Of a DNA stretch of 64,000 nucleotides, positions 11,986-24,954 are shown one piece after another. A program made the translations under genes and the position numbers. The notes beneath the pieces are model-generated. The model searched no databases and was not told the origin of the DNA. It saw only the letters and a program-made list of their open reading frames with translations. Numbering within the stretch: position 1 is the first letter of the stretch; every line of letters starts with the position of its first letter. The DNA comes from Floccularia luteovirens (taxonomy: Eukaryota > Basidiomycota > Agaricomycetes > Agaricales > Squamanitaceae). Location: assembly GCA_009739215.1 (NCBI GenBank), contig VSJF01000007.1, forward strand, positions 1,240,001 through 1,304,000, given 5' to 3'.

Positions 11986-12489
11986 TTAAGGATCTGACAT
12001 GGAATTTGGATACATCCGTTTCAGGTGCCGATATTTACGCAATGAATAAAGGGCTAGGGTTTCTAAAAATCGGCGGAATAAAAGCCGATGAAAAAAAAAG
12101 TTTTCGAGGTTTGATTAACAGATGCGCGGGGAAAGACCCAAAAAAAAACATCAGCCGGGCTCACCTTTCTTGATGTATTCGCCGAGTCTGAGTGCGTTCT
12201 CAATGTCATCGTGGTCTGTTAGAGCCTTATTCTCTGAAGGTCATCTGAGACGACAGCCTATAGGGCAAGGCAGGGTAGCACAGCTTACTCTCGTACAAGC
12301 GGCGAATCCTGCCGTGAAAATCATATCTGACAGAAACAAAAGGGGGAGGATCGTTGTCAACCAACTATTCTGTCTGTGTGACAGTAAAAGTTTGTAATAA
12401 ACGTACGAGGGGTCGGGGTAATCACGTCCGAGTCTATGAAGTTCTTTATAAAGAGCAAGTGCGCGTAGTCGCGTCGGGTTACTTGCCAT
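11986..12489 (-). CDS. LYR-motif protein, LYRM5/ETFRF1-like
   Basis: Four exons (12407-12489, 12289-12326, 12165-12233, 11986-12062) give 88 residues, the usual size for this family. The N-terminal LYKELHRLGRDYP carries the LYR-type motif with the downstream aromatic. YDFHGRIRRLYEKNK, ALRLGEYIKKETLALYSLRKY and RHLKRMYP complete the LYRM5 pattern. LYR proteins are small mitochondrial-matrix three-helix proteins that bind acylated acyl carrier protein. LYRM5/ETFRF1 regulates electron-transfer flavoprotein and so links fatty-acid and amino-acid oxidation to respiration. All introns are GT-AG with matching phase. The fold has no cleavable presequence here, which is normal for the family. Confidence 0.88.
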
Positions 12490-13537
12490 TCCTCAGCATC
12501 CACGACGTTGCCTGGCTTAGGCTAGAACGAGGCGATGGGCAATAAATGGGAATTTGTGAATGAGGACAGTCGTGGAAGAAAGGTGGGATTAGTGACAAGG
12601 GTGTCGTGGGAAATTTGTTGCTGACATGGAAATGACAGACAACTGATAAGATCAGGCGCAACCAAGACGTACTTTGTCCATGCCAATCATTGCACATTGC
12701 AAAACAAGCCTTGACCGACTGCTGGCCGATACTTGTCTCCTGCTCACGTTTTATGACTGTGATGAAGAGGAATGAACTCATGAACTATATATGTACCACC
12801 GCATTATAATCACAGGAGTGCATGGAAGAATTATGGTTGGGCGTATCAGCATTTGGCCTTGACAGCGCTCTGACGTCCGTCAAGAAACATATGCTTGTAT
12901 TCAAACGTTCAGAGACCACATGCATGGTCAACAAGTCGACACAAATAAGCAAGGTGCGATCGTGTGTTGCCGAAACCCCCTTTTAGCAGGCGTGGGTTTT
13001 TTTTTTGCTGATGGCCATGTACTAGGTAACGAGTTATTATAGTTTTCAGGGAGAATTCGTTTGATCTGTTTGTTTTAGATGGATGATTGAAAAAGCTGTT
13101 GTGGATATGACTACTGTAGAAGCGGGAGAAGGTGCACAGGAGTAGAGGTTGAAAATGATAAATCTACATATCAAAATCTTGATACATCTGATGGGATCTT
13201 TGAGATTACACGGACCTACATTTTATTCTTTACACTGGTTTGTACTGTAATTATGTAGCGATCGCAAGAACTCACGGGAGAATGTCCACGCGGGTGAGTC
13301 ACTCCCTGATAAGGAAAGACAGTACAACATGTGTAGATATATATCCTTTCATTGGCTACAATCGACGAACGTGCGAGGAACATCTACTTCTTCTCATCAT
13401 TTTCTACTTTCAGGAGGTTTATTTCTTGCCATGCCCGGTCTCCCTTTTAAACCGTCCAAAACCCCTTTCTCCCGATTCCAAGCGCTTCCTTTTTTCACGT
13501 AACCCATCCTCCCTATACATCCCTCATACTCACAACG
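12490..13537. promoter_or_regulatory. Intergenic region upstream of phosphate transporter A
   Basis: About 1 kb separates the start of the minus-strand LYR gene and the start of PHO84-like copy A, so both promoters should be here. A pyrimidine-rich stretch (about 13430-13520, CCC/CTT-rich) directly precedes the ATG, as is common in fungal promoters. I found no CACGTG Pho4-type site in the last 300 bases. Confidence 0.4.
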
Positions 13538-15722
13538 ATGAGCTTACACGAGAAGGGATCGGATAGCGACTCAAACGACCAGTTTGGGGGGCCAAGAGAT
13601 GCTGCTTACGTCCTCGATGAGCGTCGCCGCGCTGCCTTGGCTGAAGTCGATAATGCCAAGTTCTCGTATGTATCACTGATATCCCATTTTTGTATATCGT
13701 ACCTAATACCTAATCTCCGTGCTATAGTTGGTTCCATGCCAAGGTTTGCGTTGTTGCAGGTGTCGGTTTCTTCACCGATGCGTAAGCTTGGTTATCCTTT
13801 TTTCTAGTTGTTATGAAGGCGCTTATTTAAGAAAAATGCAGTTATGATATTTTCGCCATCAACATTGCGTCGACGATGCTTGGCTACGTTTACGGTGCAG
13901 GTACGTTGGTAGTATTTTGCAATTGACATTAGATTGATAACCCTTTTATTCTTTCAATTTCACAGGAGGAAAACTTAACAAAAACCAAGACCTTGGTGTT
14001 AAGGTTGCCACCCCTTGTGGTACCCTTATTGGTCAACTGCTGTTCGGTTGGTTAGCTGATGTTGTCGGTCGTAAAAAGATGTGTATGTCCCATTTTTCTT
14101 GTTCATTTTAATTCACCATTCGAGCATGAATTTCAGACGGTGTTGAATTGATGGTCATTATTATTGCAACTTTTGCCCAAGCCCTGTGTGGACAATCACA
14201 CGCAGTCCGTATCATTGGCTCACTCGTTGTCTGGCGTGGTATCGTACGTAGTACTTTATTAACTACTCGTTATTGGACAATATGTCTAACGCAATGTTCT
14301 ATGATGTAGATGGGTGTTGGCATTGGAGGCGATTACCCTCTGAGTGCCGTCATCTCTTCTGAGTTCGCCTCGACAAAGATCCGTGGTCGTATGATGACTG
14401 CTGTCTTTGCTAACCAGGGATGGGGTCAATTCAGTGCGTTGAACATCGATTTCTATTTTCGAAAGCCCTATGTCTAAACACCTGTTTCTCTAGCCGCCGC
14501 TCTAGTTGGCCTGATTGTTACCGCCGCATACAAGAATGCCATTCTCAAGGATCCTAACCCCGCTCAACCTCTTGCTGTTGATTTCACATGGCGCCTCCTG
14601 ATCGGTCTTGGATGTGTGCCAGCAGTCATTGCCTTGTACTTCCGTCTCACTATACCCGAGACTCCCCGTTTCACCATGGATATTGAACAAAACATCCAGC
14701 AAGCATCTGCTGATATTCAAAACGTTTTGAACCTCGGAAGAGTTGGAGAACGTGAGACTACCGTTCACCGCCTTGAAGCACCCCGGGCCAGCTGGAGTGA
14801 TTTCCGCGCCCATTTCGGCAAGTTGGAGAACTTCAAAATTCTTTTCGGTACCGCCTACTCATGGTTCGCTCTGGACGTTAGTATCCCAGTTGTTATAACC
14901 CAATTTTAACTACATAATAACATACTACTCAGATTGCCTTCTACGGATTGGGTCTTAACTCCGGTATTATTCTTCAGACCATTGGTTTCGGTACCCCTGC
15001 TACCAAAGGTACTCAAGGAATCTACGACAACCTGAAGAACATCTGCGTTGGAAACCTCATCCTTTCTGCCGCTGGTCTTATTCCTGGTTACTGGGTGTCC
15101 TTCTTATTGATTGACAGTTGGGGACGCAAGCCCATCCAACTCCTCGGATTCGTTATGCTCACAATAATCTTCGTCATCATGGGTGAGTGCATCGGTAGTT
15201 CTTATTTTACGGCTGTGTTAAAGATATTCTATGAAAATAGGTTTCGGTTATGACAAACTCACTGCCACCCCTTCTGCCACCAAGGCGTTTGTCTTCCTTT
15301 ACTGTCTTGCCAACTTCTTCCAGAACTTCGGTCCAAACACTACAACCTTCGTTATTCCAGGAGAAATTTTCCCCACTCGCTACCGTTCTACTGGCCACGG
15401 TATCTCTGCCGCTACTGGCAAGCTTGGTGCCATCGTCGCACAAGTCGGCTTCTCTCAACTCAAGGATATTGGTGGCCCCAACAAATTCGTGAAACACATG
15501 TTCGTACCAATACACACCTTTTTAAAACATTTTTATATTTATTTTATCTTTTCTAGCTTGGAGATTTTCGCCTTCTTCATGTTGACTGGTATTTTCTCTA
15601 CCCTCCTGCTACCAGAGACCAAGAACAGGACTTTGGAAGACCTCTCCAATGAGAACCAGGAGCGTTTCGCAGGGACAGCCAGAACCGCAAGAGCAAATCA
15701 AGAAGTCACACAAACCATTTAA
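13538..15722 (+). CDS. PHO84-type high-affinity phosphate:H+ symporter, copy A
   Basis: Ten exons (13538-13665, 13728-13781, 13842-13900, 13966-14082, 14137-14243, 14310-14433, 14494-14876, 14933-15182, 15241-15499, 15557-15722) give 548 residues, full length for the MFS phosphate:H+ symporter family. The family signature [10 protein letters not shown] is present. Others are [12 protein letters not shown] after helix 2, a central cytosolic loop containing [10 protein letters not shown], and [14 protein letters not shown] in the second half. It should move phosphate and protons across the plasma membrane. Copies A and B share exon borders and are direct repeats on the plus strand. In other fungi such genes are induced by phosphate starvation through Pho4-like factors, but no such site was confirmed here. 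Start context: an ATG follows a pyrimidine-rich leader. Confidence 0.95.
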
Positions 15723-18169
15723 GTGATATTATAGACTTCCCGTCCCTTTGTCGTGGAGAGGCATCTTAAGCCTCATCCTCTCTAGTGTATCTCCTATCCT
15801 TTTGTGACTCAGAAACATAGTTTGTAGTATCTATTTTTCATTGCTCTACAATAATGACATGAATCAACGTTTCTTATTTCAAATATCAACTATGATAAGT
15901 CATGTACCAAGGTATTGCATCCAATATATTTTATTGCCATACCATATTCAGAAGCTGTCGTATTTTGTGACAACATCTTGACCGCTGCCTGTGCATGTCA
16001 GAACAGAAAAGAAACTGATTGAAAGTTGCCCGTCCAAATTCCATGGGTTTTGCCGAGTTGTTCTGATGCCGAACCCATTCTAGAATCGGAAAGACCTATA
16101 ATTGTCATGAGGGACTCAAGATTTACTAATCAATGTCGTTGCAGCGCCTCAGCAATTAATTAATGCCTTCCTACACCCAGTTTTGAATGGTCCGTCAAGA
16201 ATAGATTCAAAACATGACAAGGACAAAGGTAAAGATGTTAGGTTTCTGACGGGGCCTTTATATTCGGTTCGTACGCTGTGCCAGGGCTTGGCGCGAGATC
16301 TTCGAAGCCCATAAGCTTTCAGTTAGTTGAATCCACGCCGCATCTGAGTATCATGATAATGATCTACTCAGGAACGCCCCCGCAAATGGGATATGTACTC
16401 TTCCTTTCCTATTAGATCCACGTGTCATAACCGAGATGAGCAGCTACTTATCACAATACCAAGATGACATATTGACCAATACAAATAGGACTAGTTACTG
16501 ATAAAGTCTGCGAGTTCACTTAGCTGTTGCGTACTTGTAATCTGAGAACTTTCATTGGATGTATGGTGGGCTTTTGTTCGAATTAATGTCAATGTAATTA
16601 ACTCCCAGCGCGCAATTTTATTATGTACTTACTATGCCCCTCCATTCCGCTCAATATCACTGTAATATACTTATAAAATTCTTATCTGTAAATACTTTTA
16701 CCTTTGATACACAGAAGCGTACTTATTTCAATTCGGGTTCTCAGCTGTTCATCAATTGCTAATTTGAACGAGTCTGGTACCAAAATTCTCGGCATTTATC
16801 AACTTGTTGATATATTAGCTGATTTCAATAGAGTATGCCAAAGTGCCATTTTAGGAAAACACAACAAATTTGTGTGCGAGGTCACCTCAAGTAGTTTTTT
16901 TTGTCTCATATCTCAATGAATATACATCCGTTCTTGTAGATGTTATATATTCGGAATCTATAAACTATTCTACAGGTGCTCGAGACAAAAAAAGTGTAAT
17001 TTGACCATCTAGAAAATTTTTGGTAAGTATTCCGATCAAATGAGCGTTTTCTCTTTTCTCTCGATGTCAAATGATTCTACGGGCAACGTAAGAGCTTGTA
17101 TGCACTCCCCAAGATATCCTCCAGGTGTTGCAAAAAGAATCAGAGCAAACGGTCCAGTGGAACACCTGGAGGATATCGTGGGGAGTGCATACAAGCTCTT
17201 ACGTTGCCCGTAGAATCATTTGACATCGAGAGAAAAGAGAAAACGCTCATTTGATCGGAATACTTACCAAAAATTTTCTAGATGGTCAAATTACACTTTT
17301 TTTGTCTCGAGCACCTGTAGAATAGTTTATAGATTCCGAATATATAACATCTACAAGAACGGATGTATATTCATTGAGATATGAGACAAAAAAAACTACT
17401 TGAGGTGACCTCGCACACAAATTTGTTGTGTTTTCCTAAAATGGCACTTTGGCATACTCTATTGAAATCAGCGATAAGTCTAATATTAGGCAAATATATC
17501 CTTGAATGGAGAAGTTCAGCGACATCAACTAATCAGATGCGTAAGAAAAAGTTGCCACTACACACTTGAAAAGGTTCCCGAAAATCGGTCACTGTTGACA
17601 TGCCACCTCATTTAGTCATGTTAATGATGAGTGGGCTTCACGCCGTTTCATATGCATCAAAGTCATTGAGGTCACAGAACGGTGGTTATACTGATGGTTC
17701 TCCCTTATTAACAGCACACCCTAATCACAAGATTCCGGCACTAACGTGGAGTAGCGCAGCGCACAGCCTGCGATAAACATCGATCAGTACACGGGAGATT
17801 GAGTGAAAAAAAAGCGTATATCCGATCATATGTTCGGTTCTTGACATCCTCCTTGTCATGTTGGGATTCTTCGTACCTTATACCCCATAACTGCAAGACC
17901 AGCAGAAGTATGTACTACTCATTGTCTTATGAGCGGTAAAATCGAAGTATGGTGTCAGCTGGTATGGCACAGGGACGCCGTTAGTTGACGGCAGTATCAC
18001 AACAGTATAACAATAGCATCATCACATCACCATCAAAAGCATACATAGATGTAGTAGATGCAGCTCTCATCATTCCCTTTCAGAAGTTTTATATTCTTGC
18101 CCATGCTTAGGCCTTCTCTCAGGAAGACCTTCCTCTGATTACGTCGTTGTACAACCTGCAGTCCTTACT
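15723..18169. other. Long intergenic region between phosphate transporters A and B
   Basis: These 2.4 kb have no protein-coding gene that I can support. It holds the long inverted repeat at 16818-17472 (listed separately). A palindromic CACGTG E-box, the core Pho4-type site, lies at 16419-16424, about 1.75 kb before copy B. The 3' part (17820-18169) is the likely promoter of copy B. Confidence 0.45.
16818..17472. repeat. Long near-perfect inverted repeat (312-base arms, 31-base loop)
   Basis: The left arm (16818-17129) and right arm (17161-17472) are reverse complements about the centre 17145. The only differences I noticed are a few scattered ones, such as ATCTTGGGG versus ATCGTGGGG near the loop. 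The spacer is 17130-17160. There is no coding frame, transposase or clear target-site duplication. A transcript across it would form a perfect-looking hairpin stem of about 310 base pairs. Possible identities are a foldback element, a MITE dimer, or a small-RNA locus. Confidence 0.9.
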
Positions 18170-20445
18170 ATGAACACCGCCCACAAAAAGGGGCCAGATA
18201 GAAACTCAGAGGACCTGTTTAAAGGGCCAAATGACGATATTCTAACCGAGGCCGCTTACGTTCTAGACGAGCGCCGTCGAGCTGCGTTGGCTGAGGTGGA
18301 CAATGCTAAGTTCTCGTAAGTATCCTGTCATTTCCCACTATTCCCCTAACATTTAATAATTCAAATTCGCGCTCAGTTGGTTTCACGCCAAAGTTTGCGT
18401 TGTCGCAGGCGTTGGTTTTTTCACGGATTCGTAAGTAATATCGCTTTCTCTCATTCAACCATATCTTGAGGTTTTCTTTTTTTTCTTTTTTCCCGGCAGA
18501 TATGACATCTTCGCAATCAGTATCGCCGCGACGATGCTCGGATATGTTTATGGTAAAGGTATATATAGCTAATTGAAACTCGGAGATACCAATACCAATA
18601 TGTTATTCTGACTTGCTGATAGGTGGAACACTGAACAAGAACCAAGATCTTGGTATTAAGGTTGCTACTCCAGTTGGTACGCTTGTCGGGCAATTGCTTT
18701 TCGGTTGGTTAGCAGATCTGGTTGGCCGCAAACGAATGTGTATGAGCATATTTCCACCCCTACAATTATCTACCACTCATCCTTAAGATTTTTAGATGGT
18801 GTAGAATTGATGATTATTGTCGTCGCCACTTTTGCCCAGGCCGTCTCAGGATCCTCACATGCTGTGGATATTATTGGCGCTCTCGTCGTTTGGCGCTTTA
18901 TTGTACGTGTCATACCACGTACACATCACATATCTTATGATTGTTGCAGATGGGGGTTGGCATTGGAGGCGATTACCCCCTTAGTGCCGTCATTTCTTCT
19001 GAATTTGCTTCGACAAAGATACGTGGTCGTATGATGACTGCTGTCTTTGCCAACCAAGGATGGGGTAGCTTCAGTGAGTTACAATTTGTGGTGTGACATG
19101 AACAACACTGAACTGACCGCTATTAGGCGCTGCTTTCGTCTCACTTATTACCACAGTTGGATACAGAAATGCAATCCTCGACCAAGCTGACTTCACCCAC
19201 CCGCTCGCTGTTGATTTTATTTGGCGTCTGCTCATCGGTCTTGGCTGCATTCCTGGTGTTATTGCCTTGTATTTCCGCCTCACAATCCCCGAAACACCTC
19301 GTTTTACTATGGACATTGAACAAAACATTGAACAAGCTTCTTCTGATATTCAAGATCTTCTCAGTATAGGTAGACAGGACAAAAACCTCTCCTCTGTCGC
19401 CCATCGTCTTGGAGTGTATGTTCAACGACTTCAAGCACCAAAGGCTAGTTGGAGCGACTTCCGTAAACATTTCGGTAAAAGTCATAACTTCAAGATTCTT
19501 CTTGGTACCGCCTACTCCTGGTTTGCGCTGGATGTACGTACCCCCTATTTTGGTCAAACTAATCGATGTAATTCGTATTTCTCAGATTGCGTTCTATGGT
19601 CTAGGCCTCAATTCCGGTACCATTCTTTCAGCCATTGGTTTCGGATCTATTGTATCCTCTGGCAATCAAGCTGTCTATGATAACTTGAAAAATCTTGCCA
19701 TCGGAAACCTCATTCTCTCTGCGGCTGGTCTCATCCCAGGTTTCTGGGCTAGTTTCTTGGTTATTGATAAATGGGGGCGCAAACCCATTCAAACCATGGG
19801 CTTCATCATGCTCACCCTCATTTTTGCTACTATGGGTAACTGATCAATTTGTCGGTAGCGAAACGTAGATATTGACGCATCATATCATCCCAGGCTTTGG
19901 CTATAACAGGCTTACAGAAACTGAAGCCTCGAAAAAGGCCTTTGTCTTTTTGTACTGCTTAGCCAACTTTTTCCAGAACTTTGGTCCCAACACTACCACA
20001 TTCATCATACCTGGGAAAATTTTCCCCACACGTTACCGCTCTACTGCGCATGGAATATCCGCTGCCAGTGGAAAACTTGGTGCCATTGTGGCTCAAGTTG
20101 CGGTCACCCAGCTCAAGGATGTTGGTGGAAGAGATCATTTCGTGAAACACCTGTTCGTATCGCTTGATATGATTTTCTTATTTTAACCTAGAATGCTGAT
20201 GTAGACATCTGCATCGCAGTCTAGAAATTTTTGCATTTTTTATGTTAACCGGTGTATTTTCCACACTTTTACTTCCAGAGACCAAGAACAGGAGTTTAGA
20301 AGACCTCTCCAACGAGAATCGGGAACGCTATGCAGGTCAGTAGTATGTTAGAGTAACGTCCCTAAGATAGATTTTTATTTCTTCAAATATTACAGGTACC
20401 TCAAAGACCACAAGGACAGACCGAAAGATCACACAAATTATATAA
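18170..20445 (+). CDS. PHO84-type high-affinity phosphate:H+ symporter, copy B
   Basis: Eleven exons (18170-18315, 18377-18430, 18500-18558, 18623-18739, 18796-18902, 18950-19073, 19127-19533, 19586-19835, 19894-20152, 20220-20335, 20396-20445) give 562 residues. Exon lengths 2-6, 8 and 9 equal those of copy A. Copy B has a longer N-terminus, a 24-base longer exon 7 in the central loop (extra residues after the DIQ helix) and one added C-terminal intron. The signature [10 protein letters not shown], the [12 protein letters not shown] loop and [17 protein letters not shown] are intact. One change is IIPGKIFPT where A has VIPGEIFPT. It is most likely a functional plasma-membrane phosphate importer that arose by tandem duplication with A and then diverged. 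Confidence 0.95.
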
Positions 20446-21434
20446 TGATATCGCCCAATACCATGCGATGGCGAGCTAGTATCGTATTTTTATCGCGGGA
20501 CTTGCTATCATTACTTGTATATATATTTTTTCATCCCTCGGTATATATAATTATTAGAAAATAGGACTACTTATCTGTCTTCCCGTGCTTAAATTTTAAA
20601 GTTGTGAATACGTAAACTTGATGTATTTTATGAATATATACATACATATACACACTCTTGGAGGGATACGTCCCAACTGTTTGCTTGGATGCTATGAATC
20701 GTTACCAGTAATTTTTACACTACAGGTCCATTAGCCGCGGATTTCGTTCCAAAAGCCGGGATGCCGTGTATTCATGAAGGTACAGAAAATGATTGAATTT
20801 TACACATGAGGGCCTGTAGCTTCAAATAGCCTTGCTGACCTTAACTTACAAGCTGTTCAACGTTCATTACTGATCGCTTTATAAAGCGTTGCTTGGCTGG
20901 AGATGCAGAAGTTTTTGGGTTAATCTATTATTATCATATTCTTATCTTTGTAATCTTGATATTTCTCACTTTATAAATCAACTCTAAGTCAGGGCTGCAC
21001 TTTCGACACTTATAACGTATGCACTCCGCGATAAGTACAGCAAAACATTAACTCAAATTAAATTGCGTTGTGGTTACACCACAGTCTGATGGCTAAGTAA
21101 GTACAGGCGAAGGTTGTTTACCTCACGTGATTTCCTTCAAAGTTCCTGTCACGAACGTTCGTCCTCAAACTCATGGTTCTATGGCTTGGCGAAACAGAGT
21201 GTACCACATTGGCATCACTCCGAGAAATTTTGCCATAACAGAAGACAATTTTCATTCATATCTTCTATATAATAGAGTTAATGGTTGCAATAATTTGATA
21301 GTGTGATAACAATGAAACTATTGGATTTCAAGAAATGTGAACATGAACTTAAATCTGGGGTAAATATCTGTCCATACGTAATAATCATACAAAACTAGTG
21401 TTTGTTCCATTTGCACAAAGACTATAAAGTGTAG
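20446..21434. other. Convergent spacer between the two phosphate-transporter pairs
   Basis: There are 990 bases without a gene. It separates the plus-strand pair from the minus-strand pair and contains both 3' ends. A CACGTG at 21124-21129 is downstream of both genes. The left edge of the tandem duplication begins near 21190. Confidence 0.45.
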
Positions 21435-23710
21435 TTAATCAACGGCTTGTGGGAATTCCTGATATTCCCTAACAGCACCTAACATTGTAGGTGAGTAAGG
21501 GAGCCGCTTTTCTTCAGGAAGTTGACTGGCGGTTACCATGACTTGCAAAACGCTCCTGGTTCTCGTTAGAAAGATCTTCCAAAGACCTGTTCTTGGTTTC
21601 TGGGACCAAGAGTGTGGCAAGGAAACCAGTCAACATGAACGGTGCAAAGATTGTGAAACTACGGTAAGAATTGTTTTTAGTATTAGCACTAAAGTAGGGT
21701 AAAATAGATTATGTGATACTGACATAGTTCGCCAATTCGAGTCTAGTTTACAACCTTTGTCCTTGAGTAAGCTGACCCCGACCTGACCCAAAATAGCACC
21801 GAGTTTTCCACTAGCAGCAGAAATACCATGCGCCGTAGAACGATATCGTGTCGGGAAGGTTTCTCCTGGTATGATGAACGTGGTGGTGTTGGGACCGAAA
21901 TTCAAGAAGAAGTTGGCTAAACAATACAGAAACAGAAAGGCTCCAGGGGAATTCATTTGCAATTTGTCATAGGCAGAAGCTGGAATTAAGTAAATATTTG
22001 GTCCATAAATGTGCCCGGCCTATAGTTGGACTACATACCTATGATCGTGAATATGACAGTAAGCATAGTGAAACCTATGAGTTGAATGGGCTTGCGTCCC
22101 CATCTATCAATCAAGAAAAATGTAGCCCAGTACCCAGGGATGAGACCGGCCACAGAAAGGGTGAGATTCCCAACAGAAATATTCCACAAGTTATCGTAGA
22201 TACACTGGTTATTGCATATGCACATGTTATTGCAATTACCTTGGATACACATGTTGAAGTCTTTTAGGGTAGAAGACTTGTTAAAAGCGACTGTTTGAAG
22301 AATATTACCAGAGTTAAGGCCCAAACCATAGAATACAATCTGGAAATCAAGCATTTTTAAGTGCATTAGGTGGCGAGAGAAAGAAGGTGACGAACGTCAA
22401 GCGCAAACCAGGAGAAACTAGTAGCGAAGAGAACTTTGAAGTTATCAAGTTTACCAAAATGTCTACGGAAATCGCTCCAACTCGCTTTTGGCGCTTCAAG
22501 ATGCGGAGCATTAGTGACAATATCGTGGCTGACTCTCCCTGCATTCAAAGCATTCTGGATATCAGCAGAGGCTTGTTGTAGATTTTGTTCAATATCCATA
22601 GTAAATCGTGGGGTTTCAGAGATCGTGAGACGGAAGTAGAGCGCCATGGCTGCAGGCACGCAGCCAAGGCCAATCAGTAAACGCCATGCCGAGTCGACAC
22701 CATGAGGATGGGAAGGATTGGTTTCTTCAATGATGGACGTCCTGTACGCGACCGTAATTATCAGAGCAAGCAACGCGCCAGCTGAGGGGTGGATTTTTAA
22801 GGTAAGATCGTGGAAAGTGTGGTAATTTACACACTAAAATTGCCACCGCCTTGGTTGGCGAACGTAATAGTCATCATGCGTCCACGGATGTTTATGGAGG
22901 CGAATTCAGATGAAATGACGGCGCTCAGAGGGTAGTCGCCTCCAATGCCAATACCAAGCTATACGAGTTGTGAAGATAATTTAATAGAAGTTTTTGATGT
23001 CGACCCGACTGCCATATAATACGTACAATGACACGCCAAACGATAAGTACGGAAATGAGTGAAACTGTTTGCGAGCTTCCGGACAAGGCTTGTGCGAAAG
23101 TGGCGACGATTATAATCATCAATTCTATACCGTCTAATGATCGAAAGGTGGAGTGAATAATGGTGAATGAAAAGAGGAAGAAAATGTACATACACATTCG
23201 TTTACGGCCAACAATATCAGCCAGCCAACCAAACAACAAGTGGCCAACGAAGGTGCCAACTGGGGCGGCAACTTTGATACCCAAGTCTTGTCCCAATTTG
23301 AGACGGCCATCTAGGGGACCATTAGTTTTTCATCCGGTTGTGGATGAACTAAAAGTATACCCGAAATGCCCATACTGTAAGCAATCATTGTCGATGCAAT
23401 GCTGATTGTGAAAAGGTCATAGCTGCGAACAGGATAAGTTTCGACATGTCAGGTCGGTAAATGAAGACATAGCAACATCGCTTAGCTTACGCGTCTGTGA
23501 AAAATCCAATACCGGCGACAACGCAGACTTTCGCGTGGAACCACCTGCCAGAAACAAAATTTAACAGGGTAACACAGAGTTTGGAAATACCTACGAAAGA
23601 TCAGCATTATCCACCTTCGCTAGTTCAGCTCGACGCCGCTCATCCAACATATAGGCGACATCTCTGGTGTGTTCACTAGATTCTAATACTTTTTCGTGGT
23701 TGTGGTTCAT
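21435..23710 (-). CDS. PHO84-type phosphate:H+ symporter, copy C
   Basis: The minus-strand gene has about 11 exons from the ATG at 23710 to TAA at 21435. All family blocks are readable. These are [89 protein letters not shown] and [21 protein letters not shown] saw no in-frame stop or frameshift. The last intron gives a short tail, [13 protein letters not shown]. Copy C differs from the others by a cysteine/asparagine-rich insertion in the loop just before the IYDNL motif (about 22200-22260). It also has MNSPGAF where D has SGAF. It is very close to copy D, its tandem-duplication partner. It is likely functional, although the insertion could alter the extracellular loop. Confidence 0.9.
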
Positions 23711-23976
23711 TGTATAGGACGCGTCAGGAATGGGGGGCAGAAGAACCTAACATTCCGATGTGCTAGTACCGTTTTTGAATAAGAGGATGACAAGCACAGG
23801 AAAGTTATTTATATACTAACTTGACACGACCAAGGCTTCCGTATTTACAGCAGCCTGGGAGCTATCACCCCCAAAAAGGAGACTTCGTAGAAATTCACAC
23901 CGTCGCTTCCTGTGCTGTACCTGAACATATGAGTTAAGGATTAGGTGCTGTATGCTATGTTTTCCGTGATGTTGTG

Positions 23977-24830
23977 TCAGAACACTGTTCGTCCCGATAT
24001 AGTATCGAATTTTGTATGAATAGAAGTGATAACCTTTTTATTTCGAGACAGTCGTAGGCTGGTCACAGTCCCAAGTTGAGAGAAATATTCCCTCATTTGG
24101 TCTTCGAAGGAACCACGACAAAGACGACCGGTACACGGTGCACCTCGATCTTCTGTCTGTGAATATAAACACCATTCAATTAAAAGTTGCAAGGACAGAA
24201 AGGATACATGAATAGATCGTTTCTCCGCTTTACCGAACCTTCGCTTGACTGCCGCACCATCGTTAGCGATCGTTGGTAATTTGTCTATATTCAAAGGTGA
24301 CTCATGAACGTTGAACGTTGAACCATCACATCCTCATCAGACCAGTCCCCATCACCCGTCGAAACACCATGTAGTTGATCATCATCGTCACTGTCATCTT
24401 CGAATTCATAAGCACCTTCTGCTCCGTCCTCATCTTCCCCTTGGTTACTGGATATTGTAGAGTTGGGAGCGAGTGGAAGCTGCTCCTTACTGGCGACAGC
24501 CTTGTGCAACGGCTTGTCGGGTGAAGATATGTCATTACCGTCAGTCAGGCTCATGGAGTTTCTGCACTGGCGAGGAAATTTCCTTGGAAGGTAAAACTTT
24601 ACAGGTGATTTGTGAGCTTTCAGCTGTCTTTCCCAGGATTTGTTTCCTTGGGTTTCCTTTGCTATTGATACCGCCTTCCGTGACTTTCGTATCAGAGGTT
24701 CATCGTAGTTTTTTCTTAATCCTCCAGCTTTATCTTTGCGACTGGTAGTTACATTCTGGGCTTTTGACTCACCCGTCCTCTTCAGTGACTGTGCAATCAC
24801 TACACTATGAGATACTTGTTATGAGCTTTA
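23977..24830 (-). pseudogene. Broken duplicate of the NOP15/NIFK-like gene
   Basis: Two pieces in different frames match the intact gene at 28339-29711. 24309-24800 covers the Lys/Ser-rich and acidic regions (ISSPDKPLHKAV, DDSDDDDQLHG, SDEDVMV). 23977-24294 covers the linker and the first half of the RRM ([37 protein letters not shown]). A frameshift separates them near 24300, and the N-terminal start region is lost. The RRM lacks its second half because the 3' exons are deleted. RNP2 is damaged (the intact GVLFIGRL reads GAPCTGRL). This is a clear non-functional copy left by the tandem duplication. Confidence 0.85.
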
Positions 24831-24954
24831 ACTGCTGTTAGCGAAGTCAATCTGGTTGAAGGCAAGGCAGCGACTGTAAAGCTAGGTTTTCTCTTTTTTT
24901 GTTACTTTTTTCGTGATTATTTCTGAAAACCATAAAAGGAGTCGCACCATTGTA

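Noticed and set aside
16704..17569. Small frames inside the inverted repeat
   Set aside because: They mirror each other because of the palindrome and have no protein-like composition.
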